Source: Pantoea agglomerans (GTDB lineage: Bacteria; Pseudomonadota; Gammaproteobacteria; Enterobacterales; Enterobacteriaceae). From it: a stretch of DNA of 64,000 nt. The DNA is taken from positions 2,728,001-2,792,000 of the forward strand of contig NZ_CP083809.1 in assembly GCF_020149765.1 (NCBI RefSeq), read 5' to 3'. Numbering within the stretch: position 1 is the stretch's first letter; each line of letters starts with the position of its first letter. A program made the position numbers and the translations under genes. Shown here piece by piece: positions 25,408-34,947 of this stretch. The notes under the pieces are model-generated. The model was not told where the DNA came from. It did not search any database and was given only the letters and a program-made list of their open reading frames with translations.

Positions 25408-26883
25408 ATGACCGACCTGACTTCTTCTTCTGCCCACGTGGCGCTAACAGGGAACCGACCCGAAGGCGAAACCCAGTGGATCCGCAGCGCAGCGGACGTA
25501 TCGCGCCTGATTAACAGCGGCGACGGGGCGCGCAGCAACGCGCGCATCGTGGTGGCGATCGCGCTGGGCGGCGTGTTTCTCGACGCTTACGATCTCGGCG
25601 CGCTGGCGTTTGGCATTAAGGATGTGGCGCGCGAGTTCAACCTGACGCCGACCGGCACCGGCATGGTCGCCTCCGCCATTACCTTCGGTGCCATTGTCGG
25701 CGCGCTGATCGGCGGCTACCTCACCGATAAGATTGGCCGCTATCGCGTTTTTATGGCGGATATGTTCTTTTTCGTGGTGGCGGCGCTCGCCTGCGCCTTC
25801 GCCCCCAATGAGTATGTACTGGGCGGCGCGCGCTTTGTGATGGGGCTGGGGGTCGGCATCGATCTGCCGGTGGCGATGGCTTTCCTTGCCGAGTTTTCTC
25901 GCCTGCGCGGCAAGGGCAATAAGGCCGCCAGCGTGGCGATGTGGTGTCCTACCTGGTATGCGGCGATCAGCATCTCTTATCTGCTGGTGCTGCTGCTCTA
26001 TGGGGTGCTGCCGGAGAGCCATACCGGCTGGCTGTGGCGCCTGATCCTCGGCTTCGGCGCGGTGCCGGCGCTGATCATTATCGCGATTCGCAGCCGCTAT
26101 ATGAGCGAGTCGCCGGTCTGGGCGGCCAGTCAGGGCGATCTGCAAGGCGCGGCCGCCATTTTGCGCAGCGGCTGGAATATCAACGCGCAGGTGGCGGAAG
26201 AGGCGTCCGCGACGCCCGTCCAGCCTGCGCGCCGGGCCAGCTGGCGCAACTACGGCGCGCTGCTGCGCGGCGTCTACCTGCGGCGCACCCTGCTGGCGAC
26301 CATCACGTCGATCGCCTCCTCCTTTGCCTATAACGCGGTGGCGTTTGGCCTGCCGGTCATTATCAGCAGCTTTTTCGCCCAGTCGATGCTGACCACCATT
26401 CTGGTGTCGCTGGCGCTTAATCTGCTGTTCGCCTTTGTCGGCGGCGTGCTGGCGGTGCGGCTGGTGCCGCGCCTGGGCGCGTGGAAGATGTCGGTGGCGG
26501 GCTACGCCTGTCAGTGCGTGGCACTGCTGGGGCTGGCGCTAGTCGGGCGTCCTGAAGGCGGTCAGGAAGCGGCTATCGCCATTGCGATGCTGGCGCTGTT
26601 TCTGTTTGGCCAGGGCTTTGGGCCCGGTTCGCATACCATGACCTTCGCTTCGCTCAGCTATCCGACTTCGCTGCGCGGTGTCGGGGTCGGTTTTAACCAG
26701 ACGCTGATGCGCGGCAGCTCGACCCTTTCGCTGTTTCTGTTTCCGGTGCTGGTCGCCGCGCTGGGCACCGGCGTTTTCTGGGTGATTTTCCTTGCGCCGC
26801 TGGCGGGTCTGCTGGCGCTGCTGGCAATCCGCTGGGAGCCGTCGGGCTACGATGTGGACGCGGAAGATTTTGTCGAGCGTTAA
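25408..26883 (+). CDS. MFS transporter, sugar/aromatic acid porter type
   Basis: Twelve-helix major facilitator (491 aa) with a 40-residue cytoplasmic N-terminal extension. The MFS loop signature GGYLTDKIGRYR lies near residue 106-117, and the second-half motifs PTSLRGVGVGFNQTLMRG resemble the sugar-porter/aromatic-acid families (PELRG-like). The substrate is unknown. The met-box cluster upstream hints at a link to methionine or sulfur metabolism (inference). The ribosome site is weak. It is followed by an inverted repeat AGAGAGGGCC/GGCCCCTCTCT before idi, with which it is convergent. Confidence 0.83.
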   Translation: MTDLTSSSAHVALTGNRPEGETQWIRSAADVSRLINSGDGARSNARIVVAIALGGVFLDAYDLGALAFGIKDVAREFNLTPTGTGMVASAITFGAIVGALIGGYLTDKIGRYRVFMADMFFFVVAALACAFAPNEYVLGGARFVMGLGVGIDLPVAMAFLAEFSRLRGKGNKAASVAMWCPTWYAAISISYLLVLLLYGVLPESHTGWLWRLILGFGAVPALIIIAIRSRYMSESPVWAASQGDLQGAAAILRSGWNINAQVAEEASATPVQPARRASWRNYGALLRGVYLRRTLLATITSIASSFAYNAVAFGLPVIISSFFAQSMLTTILVSLALNLLFAFVGGVLAVRLVPRLGAWKMSVAGYACQCVALLGLALVGRPEGGQEAAIAIAMLALFLFGQGFGPGSHTMTFASLSYPTSLRGVGVGFNQTLMRGSSTLSLFLFPVLVAALGTGVFWVIFLAPLAGLLALLAIRWEPSGYDVDAEDFVER

Positions 26884-26983
26884 CGGGTTGCGTGCTAACG
26901 CTGAAGAGAGGGCCGATCGCAAAGATGCAAAACCAGCCCGGCCCCTCTCTCCTGCTTGCAGGCAGTCCACAGCGGGTGCCGCT

Positions 26984-27517
26984 TTACGCCGGCATACTCA
27001 ACGCATTTAAGTAGGCGGGTATGCGCGGAAAGGTGTAGAGAAACCAGGGCGTGAACTGCTGCGGCTCATCAAGCATGGCGCGCTGAATGTCGCCGACGGA
27101 GCGGTAGCACCAGTCGTCCGCCTCCTGAGGATTGGGCGTCGGCAGATCGTCGCTGACGGCAAAGTAGACATGGCCATACTCATGCTCAATCAGGCCGTTG
27201 CTCAACGGCAGGTTGTAGCTCAGCTCAAATACCGGCGTCAGCGACAGCTCCAGCCCCATCTCTTCCAGCAGGCGGCGCTCCGCTGCCTGCTGCGTCGGCT
27301 CCGCCGGATAGGGGTGGCCGCAGGTGGTATTACTCCAGAGGCCGCCGCAGTGATATTTGCCGCTGGCGCGGCGCTGCAGCAGCAGCTCCCCGGACGAATT
27401 AAATACGTAAACCGTTACCGCGCGGTGCAGCAATCCCTTCTCATGCACTTCCAGCTTTTCCATTTTACCGGTAGGACGATCGAGATGGTCGACGAGAATA
27501 ACTTCGATAGCAGACAT
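26984..27517 (-). CDS. idi: Isopentenyl-diphosphate delta-isomerase, type I
   Basis: Converts isopentenyl diphosphate to dimethylallyl diphosphate for isoprenoid synthesis. It is a Nudix-fold enzyme (177 aa) with catalytic Cys66 in NTTCGHP and the active-site glutamate in EHEYGHVYF (near 114). The degenerate Nudix box AERRLLEEMGLEL lies near 79-91. It is non-essential alongside the MEP pathway. In carotenoid-producing Erwiniaceae idi can lie in a crt cluster, but no crt genes are present here. Confidence 0.95.
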   Translation of the reverse strand: MSAIEVILVDHLDRPTGKMEKLEVHEKGLLHRAVTVYVFNSSGELLLQRRASGKYHCGGLWSNTTCGHPYPAEPTQQAAERRLLEEMGLELSLTPVFELSYNLPLSNGLIEHEYGHVYFAVSDDLPTPNPQEADDWCYRSVGDIQRAMLDEPQQFTPWFLYTFPRIPAYLNALSMPA

Positions 27518-27740
27518 GAGGATTCCTTAAGATAACTCCTACTATTCTGGCATATCCCTGCCGCTTCATGGCGCGTGAATTCGTGCGGTTCGCTGCAAAA
27601 CAAGCACGGGCTCGCCTGCGCGAACCCGTGGATAAAAGACATGATGGTGAGGTGAGCCACAGGCTGCGATCGCTGGCAGGCAAAACGGGCGGTTTCTGGC
27701 AGCCGCATTTTGCCTTTGCCGACGAGCCGGTGAATCACGC

Positions 27741-29636
27741 CTACAGGCGGAAGCTTTGCACCACCTGCTCCAGCTGAACGCTCTGCTCTTCCATCGCCTG
27801 CGCGGCGGCGGAGACCTGCTCCACCAGCGCGGCGTTCTGCTGCGTGGTACCGTCGAGCTGGGTGATCGCCACGTTGACCTGCTCGATGCCCATGCTCTGC
27901 TCGCGGCTGGCGGACATGATTTCGCTCATCAGCGTGGTGACGCTGCTGACGCCCTGCATCAGCTCGTCCATGGTCTCGCCCGCCTGCTCCACCAGCTGGC
28001 TGCCGGCGTCGATATTGGCCACCGACTCTTCGATCAGCTTTTTGATTTCGCGCGCCGAGTTGGCGGAACGCTGCGCCAGGTTGCGTACTTCAGAGGCAAC
28101 CACCGCGAAGCCGCGGCCCTGCTCCCCTGCTCGCGCCGCTTCCACCGCGGCGTTAAGCGCCAGGATATTGGTCTGGAAAGCGATGCTGTCGATAACGCTG
28201 ATAATATCGACCACCTTGCGCGACGAGTGATGGATCTCGCCCATGGTGCTTACCACCTGACGCACCACTTCCGTGCCGCGCGCCGCCACCTGCGAGGCGT
28301 TGCCCGCCAGCTGGTTAGCGTGGGTGGCGTTGTCGGCGTTCTGACGTACGGTGCCGGTCAGCTGCTCCATCGAGGCGGCGGTTTCGACGATTGAGCTGGC
28401 CTGATCTTCGGTGCGTGACGAGAGATTGGCGTTGCCGCTGGCGATTTCACGCGACGCGGCGGTGATCGCCAGCGCGCTGTCGCCTACCTGCCGCATCAGC
28501 CCCTGCAGATAGCTGATAAAGTTGTTAAAGCTCTGCGCCACGGCGTTGAACTCCGGGCTATTGCTGGTCGGCAAGCGCTGGGTCAGATCGGCTCCGCCCT
28601 GCGCCAGCGCGTCGATGTTGCGATGCAGCAGGTTAAGACGCTGCATCATCGCGCGGATAAAGCCCAGCAGCACCAGCAGCAGCACGATCGCCAGCGGGAT
28701 CTGCACCAGGCCGAGACGCGTCAGCATGCTGTGCGTCTGCACGGTCAGCAGGCTGGTCGGCACATCGCTGGCCAGATACCACGGGCTGCCAGGAATAGCC
28801 TGCAGAAACAGCGTATGTTCGCCATCCTCGCCGTCAAAGGTCGCCTCTGTCGGCTGCGTGCCCGCGCCGCTCAGCAGCCCTTTCAGCGCCGCCGCCATCG
28901 GCAGCTGCAGATCGCTCAGGTTCTCCAGCTTCGGCGTGCCGTCCACCAGCGCGGCGTTGCCCACAACTTTGCCGTCGGCCTCAACGATCAGCACGCGCCC
29001 CTGGATGGCGTCGCCCATCTCTTTTGCCAGATGGTTGAAAAAGCCGAGGGTAACGTCGATGGTGGCGACGCCCCAGACGGTGCCGTCACGATAGATTGCC
29101 ATGGCGCAGTTGGTACGCGGCTGCGGACTGGCGGCATCCTGGTAGGCTTTCGCCCAGGCGCACTGCCCTTTCGGCGCGGCCATGCCATCTTTGTACCAGG
29201 GTTGCTCCCAGTATTTGTCGGCGGCGTCGGAGTTCCAGTAGGTATTGACCTGCAGCTGGTTGCTGGCGTTGCGCGCAAAGAAACTGCTGTCTTTCTCTTT
29301 CGCCGGATCGCGGCGGTTTGGCAGCGGCCAGATGCCGCCGCCGAAGACGTTGCTGTCCTGATACTGGTTCACCAGCGCAGGCAGCATCTGATCGATGGCG
29401 GCACTCTCCATCACGCCTGCGGCTTCGGTGATAGCGCGCTGCTGCGCCTGTACGCGGTTCATCTGTTCCACAATCCCGGTCGCCAGCGCGTCAACCTGGT
29501 AGCGCACCAGCTGGCTCTGGTTAGCGGTCAGCTGTGGCGCGATAAACTGCTTAATCACCACCACCGTGATAAGCATCAGAACGAGAAAAAAGAGTACAAG
29601 AACCGCAGTGATGCGGGACTGAGTTGTTTTTAGCAT
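27741..29636 (-). CDS. Methyl-accepting chemotaxis protein with double-Cache sensor
   Basis: Transmembrane chemoreceptor, 631 aa. Transmembrane helix 1 is at residues 10-32, a large periplasmic dCache-type sensor covers about 35-320 (WYKDG and YRDGTVWGVATIDVTL are typical of Cache folds), transmembrane helix 2 is near 325-345, then comes HAMP and the cytoplasmic hairpin. The signalling tip has the conserved IIxVIDSIAFQTNILALNAAVEAARAGEQGRGF-type segment near 490-520. It ends in QSFRL without the NWETF CheR-tether. AGGGGAAAGCAG stands before the ATG. Ligand unknown. Confidence 0.92.
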   Translation of the reverse strand: MLKTTQSRITAVLVLFFLVLMLITVVVIKQFIAPQLTANQSQLVRYQVDALATGIVEQMNRVQAQQRAITEAAGVMESAAIDQMLPALVNQYQDSNVFGGGIWPLPNRRDPAKEKDSSFFARNASNQLQVNTYWNSDAADKYWEQPWYKDGMAAPKGQCAWAKAYQDAASPQPRTNCAMAIYRDGTVWGVATIDVTLGFFNHLAKEMGDAIQGRVLIVEADGKVVGNAALVDGTPKLENLSDLQLPMAAALKGLLSGAGTQPTEATFDGEDGEHTLFLQAIPGSPWYLASDVPTSLLTVQTHSMLTRLGLVQIPLAIVLLLVLLGFIRAMMQRLNLLHRNIDALAQGGADLTQRLPTSNSPEFNAVAQSFNNFISYLQGLMRQVGDSALAITAASREIASGNANLSSRTEDQASSIVETAASMEQLTGTVRQNADNATHANQLAGNASQVAARGTEVVRQVVSTMGEIHHSSRKVVDIISVIDSIAFQTNILALNAAVEAARAGEQGRGFAVVASEVRNLAQRSANSAREIKKLIEESVANIDAGSQLVEQAGETMDELMQGVSSVTTLMSEIMSASREQSMGIEQVNVAITQLDGTTQQNAALVEQVSAAAQAMEEQSVQLEQVVQSFRL

Positions 29637-29800
29637 CTGCTTTCCCCTGGCAGAAACGGCGCGATTGCCTGATCAGGGTTAACGGCGCAGCAGTAGCTAA
29701 CTTGAGATGCGCGAGATCACAAATTTAACAATTCGTTGATAAAGGTGATTATTTAGACAGTAACGACCTGACAGCGCGCCGGGGAAACAGCGCGCTGACG

Positions 29801-30910
29801 TTAGATTTCGCTGTCCACCACCTGCTGGCGCGGGCGGAAGATATGGTTATTGCCCGTCGCCATTAGCCGCTCTACCAGCTGCTGGCCGCCCAGCTCATCC
29901 GCCTGCGCGAACTGGCGCTCCGCTTCGGTAATGGGGGTCGCCCACAGCAGATTAGGCCGATCGCCGTCGCGCTTGGGCAGGGAGAACTGCGCGCTGTCGT
30001 CCGCCAGCGCGTTGGCGAGCAGAAAACTTTCAAAGCCGACCGGCGCCACTTCCGACGCCAGCGTATGGCCCTCGCCCAGCCAGGTAAGGCGCGCCCAGGG
30101 CAGATGGGCGAACTCCGCCAGCGCGCTCGCCATCTGCACCGCGTTGCCTTCGGTCATCACCTCGCCATCCACCGCCATCGCCAGCTCAACGCGGCGATAC
30201 TGCGGCGCCAGCTCGTCAAACAGATAGTCGACCTGCGGCATCGGACGAATGCTCATGCCGAGCGTAAGGAAATACCATACGCCCTGATGCCAGTGCTGAG
30301 AGATGGCCATCGGCGGCCAGCTGCCCTGGTCGATGGCGTAATATTTCACCGACTCGCCGAACTGCGTCTGATAGCGCTGCATCAGCGCCTGCTGCACCCG
30401 ATCCCACTCGTTGCCGTCGTGCCAGTCGCGCCAGAACTGGCGCTGATGTTCCGCACGCGCGTAGTAATCGTTGGTGGAGGCCGATCCCAGCGGCGCGGTG
30501 AGCCGGTTTTTTTTGATGCAGCCAGCGGAGAAGCTGACCTGCTTATCCTGGTAGAGGCTCCAGCCGGGGATCACCGCCAGCAGCTGGCCGTAGTACCATA
30601 ACGCCGCGCCGTCATCGCTCGGCTCCCACAGCACCTGCAGGCCCGCCGGATCGAGCGGCGGCTCCGCCTCCAGCGTGCGGCAATACTCCGCGCTGAGCAG
30701 CGGCGCAATGCCCTGCTCCATCGCCGCGCGATCTTCCTGCGCCGGCGCAGGCAGCAGATTGCGCAGCCAGCAGCCGCGCACCGCATACTGGCTGCGGAAC
30801 AGATCTGTCGGCCAGATATAGAAGTAAGCGGTGCGCTCATCCTGTTCGACAATCGCCGTCAGTGTATGTTGCTGATTGTGGACCTCAGCAATCAGAGGTT
30901 GGTATGTCAT
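29801..30910 (-). CDS. Suppressor of fused (SUFU) domain protein
   Basis: A 369-residue cytoplasmic protein. The C-terminal half (about 195-355) has the pattern of bacterial SUFU-domain proteins: VWYFLTLGMSIRPM, RVELAMAV, LPWARLTWLGEGHTL, FLLANALADD and LLWATPITEAERQFA. The N-terminal part contains a DUF-like segment of unknown role. Bacterial SUFU proteins are often immunity-like or associated with polymorphic toxins, but no toxin gene is adjacent. It is transcribed in the same direction as, and upstream of, the chemoreceptor gene with a 164-base gap. Confidence 0.65.
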   Translation of the reverse strand: MTYQPLIAEVHNQQHTLTAIVEQDERTAYFYIWPTDLFRSQYAVRGCWLRNLLPAPAQEDRAAMEQGIAPLLSAEYCRTLEAEPPLDPAGLQVLWEPSDDGAALWYYGQLLAVIPGWSLYQDKQVSFSAGCIKKNRLTAPLGSASTNDYYARAEHQRQFWRDWHDGNEWDRVQQALMQRYQTQFGESVKYYAIDQGSWPPMAISQHWHQGVWYFLTLGMSIRPMPQVDYLFDELAPQYRRVELAMAVDGEVMTEGNAVQMASALAEFAHLPWARLTWLGEGHTLASEVAPVGFESFLLANALADDSAQFSLPKRDGDRPNLLWATPITEAERQFAQADELGGQQLVERLMATGNNHIFRPRQQVVDSEI

Positions 30911-31175
30911 AGCGCCTCGACAAAGCTTAGGGATCCATTTCCCCGAGATTAGAGCAGGATCCCGGCTGCCGCCACGTTAGACAAGGGTAAAACTCTCAAA
31001 GTCGGCGCCATACGCCAGCGCAAGGGTAAGCAAAGGTAAAGCGAGGAACGCTACGAGGCGCATAAAGGCGCAACGCCGCTAAAGAGTTGGCGGCCCGGAG
31101 AGTGAAACGCTATTCGCGTTTCTCGGGCGCGGCCGCATGCTATGGTCGATCTACCTTTGTTATCGGAGGCGCATG
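30911..31175. other. Gap between the SUFU gene and a small membrane protein gene
   Basis: About 265 bases. A hairpin GAAACGC/GCGTTTC (31104-31122, loop TATTC) stands about 55 bases before the next coding start and is embedded in a longer near-palindrome from CCCG to CGGG. No gene is supported. Confidence 0.4.
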
Positions 31176-31466
31176 ATGCAGCCCGTTACCGATTTTGCAT
31201 GGCGCGAGCTGGCGGTTCTCGCGCTTTTTCTCTGGCTTCTTTATCGCTACACCTGGCTGACGCTGTCGGTGACGCTGATGGCGATCGGCATCGCGGCGCT
31301 TATCGTGCTGCCGGTCGAGTTGACCTTTAGCCTGGGTTCGCTCGCCGCTATCGGCGCTGGGGTGGGCCTGCTGGCGCACCAGCTGCAGCAGCAGCGGGCT
31401 GCGCGCCAGCGCCAGACGCGCGCGCCGCGCAGCTATACCCGGCCGCACGATGAATTCCATACTTAA
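31176..31466 (+). CDS. Small hypothetical membrane protein
   Basis: Not recognised. The start at 31176 (MQPVTDFAWRELAVLALF, 96 aa) has GGAGG six bases upstream; in-frame ATGs at 31137 and 31173 are possible but less well placed. Two to three hydrophobic segments (about residues 10-65) are followed by a basic, Gln/Arg-rich tail (HQLQQQRAARQRQTRAPR). It is probably an inner-membrane protein with a cytoplasmic C-terminus. It is isolated between divergent SUFU and convergent MpaB-like genes. Confidence 0.6.
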   Translation: MQPVTDFAWRELAVLALFLWLLYRYTWLTLSVTLMAIGIAALIVLPVELTFSLGSLAAIGAGVGLLAHQLQQQRAARQRQTRAPRSYTRPHDEFHT

Positions 31467-31550
31467 CCGGCGATGACCTTTCCCGACGCGGCGCTGTTAA
31501 GCGGCAGCGCTGTTCCGGCAGGATAATGCTCAGAAAAGGTTAAGAAGGCG

Positions 31551-32423
31551 TTAAGGCTGGCGCCCCATGCGCAGCATGGCGCGATGGTATGCGCCGCGCG
31601 TAATTGACCAGCGCAGGGTTTTCGCCAGCAGCCGCATTTCGGCGTCGAGCAGCGCGCGCGACAGCGGGCTGAAGCGATAGCCCGAGAGCTGCTGCGCCCA
31701 GTCGGGCAGCAGCGCCATGCCCGATCTCAGCATCACGTTCATCGCCGGCTTCGCCTGCCACCCTGGCGCAGGCGCCTCGCGCAGCAGCCGCGTCACCTCA
31801 GCGGTGCGCTCATCGTAGCGCAGCTCGCCGCGCATCGCCTGCAGGTAGCGCTCCACCGCCTCGACGCTTTTCGGCACGTCGGCGGCGCCCAGCGCTTCGG
31901 CGATCAGCGCCGCTTCCTGATAGTAGCGATCCTGATCCCCCAGGCTGAGCTGCGGATTTTTAAAGCGCAGATGCGCGGCGAGAAAGGCGCTGGTTTCCGC
32001 GACGTGTACCCAGGTGAGCAGGCGCGGATCGCTGGCGGCGTAGGGCTGGCCGTAGTTATCGACGCCGCTGACGCGCAGGTGGATATTTTTCACCCGCTCA
32101 ATCAGCAGGCTGGCGTCGTGGCGGTTGCCGAAGGTGGTAACGGCGATAAACTGACTGGTGCGCCGCAGCCGCCCCAGCATATCCTGGCGAAAGTTAGAGT
32201 GATCCCAGACGCCCGCCAGCGCGGAAGGATGCAGCATCTGTAACAGCAAGGCGCTGATGCCGCCGCACAGCATGGCGGGAAAGTCGCCGTGTACGCGCCA
32301 GATTACGCTGTCGGGGCCGAACAGGCCGGGATCGCCGGGCGGCTGCGAGATATCAAACTCGTTAAGCGCCAGGCCGTTAACGCGAAAGACCTGATTCTGG
32401 ATGCGGTTGCGGATGCTGTTCAT
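31551..32423 (-). CDS. Oxygenase MpaB family protein (DUF2236)
   Basis: A 290-residue protein of the MpaB/latex-clearing-protein family, heme-binding oxygenases or uncharacterised relatives. It shows the family pattern: DSVIWRVHGDFPAMLCGGISALLLQMLHPSALAGVWDHS near residues 40-78, with a potential heme-ligand histidine, and TWVHVAETSAFL near 140. The substrate is unknown. It lies upstream of the bglX terminator hairpin in the same direction as the bglX gene but separated from it. Confidence 0.8.
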   Translation of the reverse strand: MNSIRNRIQNQVFRVNGLALNEFDISQPPGDPGLFGPDSVIWRVHGDFPAMLCGGISALLLQMLHPSALAGVWDHSNFRQDMLGRLRRTSQFIAVTTFGNRHDASLLIERVKNIHLRVSGVDNYGQPYAASDPRLLTWVHVAETSAFLAAHLRFKNPQLSLGDQDRYYQEAALIAEALGAADVPKSVEAVERYLQAMRGELRYDERTAEVTRLLREAPAPGWQAKPAMNVMLRSGMALLPDWAQQLSGYRFSPLSRALLDAEMRLLAKTLRWSITRGAYHRAMLRMGRQP

Positions 32424-32450
32424 AGCGGCGTGGCTGGATAAGTGGGCCCT

Positions 32451-32478
32451 CTTCTCCCGGCGGCAAAGCCGGGAGAAG
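32451..32478 (-). terminator. Hairpin after bglX
   Basis: Perfect 11-bp stem CTTCTCCCGGC/GCCGGGAGAAG with a 6-base loop, 15 bases past the bglX stop. There is no clear T run, so it may be an RNA-end stabilising structure. Confidence 0.6.
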
Positions 32479-32492
32479 CCTGTGGTGCCTGT

Positions 32493-34790
32493 TTACAGAT
32501 AGTCGAACTGCGCGTTCCGGGTGCGCACCGAGTCGAGTCCAATCATCACGTTGAACTTGCCTGGCTCCGCCACCTGCTGCATCTGCTGGTTCCAGAACTT
32601 CAGCGCGTCGACGTCGATCTTAAAGCTGACCTGCTGCGATTCGCCCGCTTTCAGCATAATCCGCTTAAAGCCGCGCAGCTCGCGCACCGGACGGCTGATC
32701 GAGGCGACCGGGTCGTTCAGGTACATCTGCACCACCGTCGCGCCGTCGCGATCGCCGGTGTTGGTTACCGTGACGCTCGCCTCGACGGTGCCGTTACGCG
32801 GCATGGTGGTCGCCGACATTTTCACCGGCGACACGCTGAAGCGGGTGTAGCTCAGCCCGTAGCCAAACGGATAGAGCGGGCCGTTCACCGAATCATAGTA
32901 GTGCGAGGTGTATTTGTTCGGTTTAGCGAAGTTATAGGGACGACCGGTCGGCAGATGGTTGTAGTAGAGCGGGATCTGCCCCACCGAGCGCGGGAAGGTG
33001 ATCGGCAGCTTGCCGGACGGGTTGTAGTCGCCAAACAGCACGTCAGCGATGGCATTGCCGCCTTCGGTGCCGCTAAACCAGGTTTCCAGCAGCGCGTCCG
33101 CCATGCGATCTTCGTTGACCAGCGTCAGCGGTCGGCCGTTCATCAGCACGATGACCAGCGGTTTGCCGGTGGCCTTCAGCGCCGCCAGCAGCTTCTGCTG
33201 GCTGGCGGGAATAGAGAGTTCGCTGCGGCTGGAGGCCTCATGCGCCATGCCCTGCGCTTCGCCGACCGCCGCGACCACCACGTCCGCCTGCTTCGCCTTC
33301 TCGACCGCTTCGTCAATCAGCGCCTGCGGCGAGCGCGCGTCGACCGACACCGCCTGCTCGTAGAGGTTAAGGAAGTCCTGAACGCCCTTGTTGTCGCTGA
33401 TGTTGGCGCCTTTCGCATAGAGCAGCGTCGCTTTACCCGCGGTGGCGTTGCGCATCCCCTGCAGCAAACTCACCGACTGCTTCGCCACGCCCGCCGCCGA
33501 CCAGCTGCCCATAATATCGCGCTGGCTGTCCGCCAGCGGCCCAATCAGCGCAATGGTGCCGGCGCGCTTCAGCGGCAGCGTATTGAGCCGGTTTTTCAGC
33601 AGCACCATGCTTTTCCGCGCCACGTCGCGCGCTTCGGCGCGGTGCAGGCGGCTTTCGGCGTTGGTGTCCTGCGGATCGCTCTCTTTAGGGCCGAGATGGC
33701 TGTAGGGATCGTTAAACAGCCCCATATCATATTTCACGTTAAGTACGTGGCGCGCCGCGTCGTCAATCTCCGCCATGCTCACCGCGCCGCTTTTCACCAG
33801 GCCCGGCAGATATTTGCTGTAGTACTCGTCACTCATGCTCATGTCGATGCCCGACTTCAGGGCAACGCGCACCGCATCCTCGGGATCGGTCGCTACGCCG
33901 TGCTTGAGCAGCTCTTTGATCGCGCCGTGGTCGCTGATGGTGATGCCTTTGAATTTCCACTGGTCGCGCAGCACCGTTTTCAGCAGCCAGCCGTCGGCGG
34001 TGGCGGGCACGCCGTTAAGGGAGTTAAGCGCCACCATCACGCCGCCGCTGCCGGCGTCGAGGGAGGCTTTATAGGGCGGCAGATAGTCCTGGAACAGGCG
34101 CTGCGAGCTCATATCCACCGTGTTGTAGTCGCGGCCGCCTTCGATGCCGCCATAGGCGGCGAAGTGCTTAACGCTGGTCATAACCGCGTAGCGATCGGCG
34201 GCGCTTTTGCCCTGCATCGCCTTCACCATGGTGCTGCCCATTTGCGAGGAGAGCCAGGTATCTTCGCCGAACCCTTCGGAGATGCGGCCCCAGCGCGGTT
34301 CGCGGCTGACGTCCACCATCGGCGCCCAGGTCATATTCAGACCGTCGTCGGCCGCTTCATAGGCTGAGACGCGCCCGACCTGACTGACGGCGTCGAGATC
34401 CCAGCTGGCGGCCAGCCCAAGCGGAATCGGGAAAATAGTGCGCTGGCCATGTACCACGTCATAGGCGAAAAAGAGCGGAATTTTCAGGCGGCTGAGCTGC
34501 ATCACCTGATCCTGCATAGCGCGAATATCCTGACGCGTCACGGTATTGAAAATCGCGCCGACCTGCCCTTTATGGATCATGTCGCGGATCATCTCTTTCG
34601 GGTTGTCTGGTCCCACGCTGATGAGCCTGAGCTGGCCGATCTTCTCGTCCAGCGTCATTTTGGTCAGGAGTTGATTAACAAAAGCGTCGCGCGCCTGCGC
34701 GTTCATGGGGTGCGGCCCCGTCAGCTCTTCGGCCAGCGCGGGTTGCAGAGCGAGTGAGACAGCGAGACTAACAGAGTAAATCCATTTCAT
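32493..34790 (-). CDS. bglX: Periplasmic beta-glucosidase BglX (GH3)
   Basis: Retaining beta-glucosidase of family GH3 in the periplasm. The signal peptide MKWIYSVSLAVSLALQPALA is followed by the GH3 N-domain; the nucleophile aspartate is in GITISDHGAI (about residue 287). The GH3 C-domain (GTIALIGPLADSQRDIMGSW) and a fibronectin-III-like domain end the protein. The start at 34790 gives 765 residues, the same as E. coli. The frame runs 53 codons further upstream but without family resemblance. It is divergent from dld, as in E. coli. Confidence 0.95.
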   Translation of the reverse strand: MKWIYSVSLAVSLALQPALAEELTGPHPMNAQARDAFVNQLLTKMTLDEKIGQLRLISVGPDNPKEMIRDMIHKGQVGAIFNTVTRQDIRAMQDQVMQLSRLKIPLFFAYDVVHGQRTIFPIPLGLAASWDLDAVSQVGRVSAYEAADDGLNMTWAPMVDVSREPRWGRISEGFGEDTWLSSQMGSTMVKAMQGKSAADRYAVMTSVKHFAAYGGIEGGRDYNTVDMSSQRLFQDYLPPYKASLDAGSGGVMVALNSLNGVPATADGWLLKTVLRDQWKFKGITISDHGAIKELLKHGVATDPEDAVRVALKSGIDMSMSDEYYSKYLPGLVKSGAVSMAEIDDAARHVLNVKYDMGLFNDPYSHLGPKESDPQDTNAESRLHRAEARDVARKSMVLLKNRLNTLPLKRAGTIALIGPLADSQRDIMGSWSAAGVAKQSVSLLQGMRNATAGKATLLYAKGANISDNKGVQDFLNLYEQAVSVDARSPQALIDEAVEKAKQADVVVAAVGEAQGMAHEASSRSELSIPASQQKLLAALKATGKPLVIVLMNGRPLTLVNEDRMADALLETWFSGTEGGNAIADVLFGDYNPSGKLPITFPRSVGQIPLYYNHLPTGRPYNFAKPNKYTSHYYDSVNGPLYPFGYGLSYTRFSVSPVKMSATTMPRNGTVEASVTVTNTGDRDGATVVQMYLNDPVASISRPVRELRGFKRIMLKAGESQQVSFKIDVDALKFWNQQMQQVAEPGKFNVMIGLDSVRTRNAQFDYL

Positions 34791-34947
34791 CAGGTCGGGT
34801 TCTCTTAAGTAACTGCGCAATATCGAATAAACAGGCGGCAGTGTGCCACAAGTTGAGGATAGCAGGTAGCCGTCAGCGTCACACTGCCTCGCGCTTTTCG
34901 CTGACGTGCTACAGTAAGTGCGCCATGTCATGACAAGGGAGTTGCAC

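Noticed and set aside
27607..27630. Terminator between idi and the chemoreceptor gene
   Set aside because: The stem ACGGGCTCGC/GCGAACCCGT is imperfect and has no T run; support is too weak.
32442..34367. Long plus-strand open frame (641 codons) over bglX
   Set aside because: Shadow of the bglX codon pattern; composition is Arg/His-rich with no recognisable fold.
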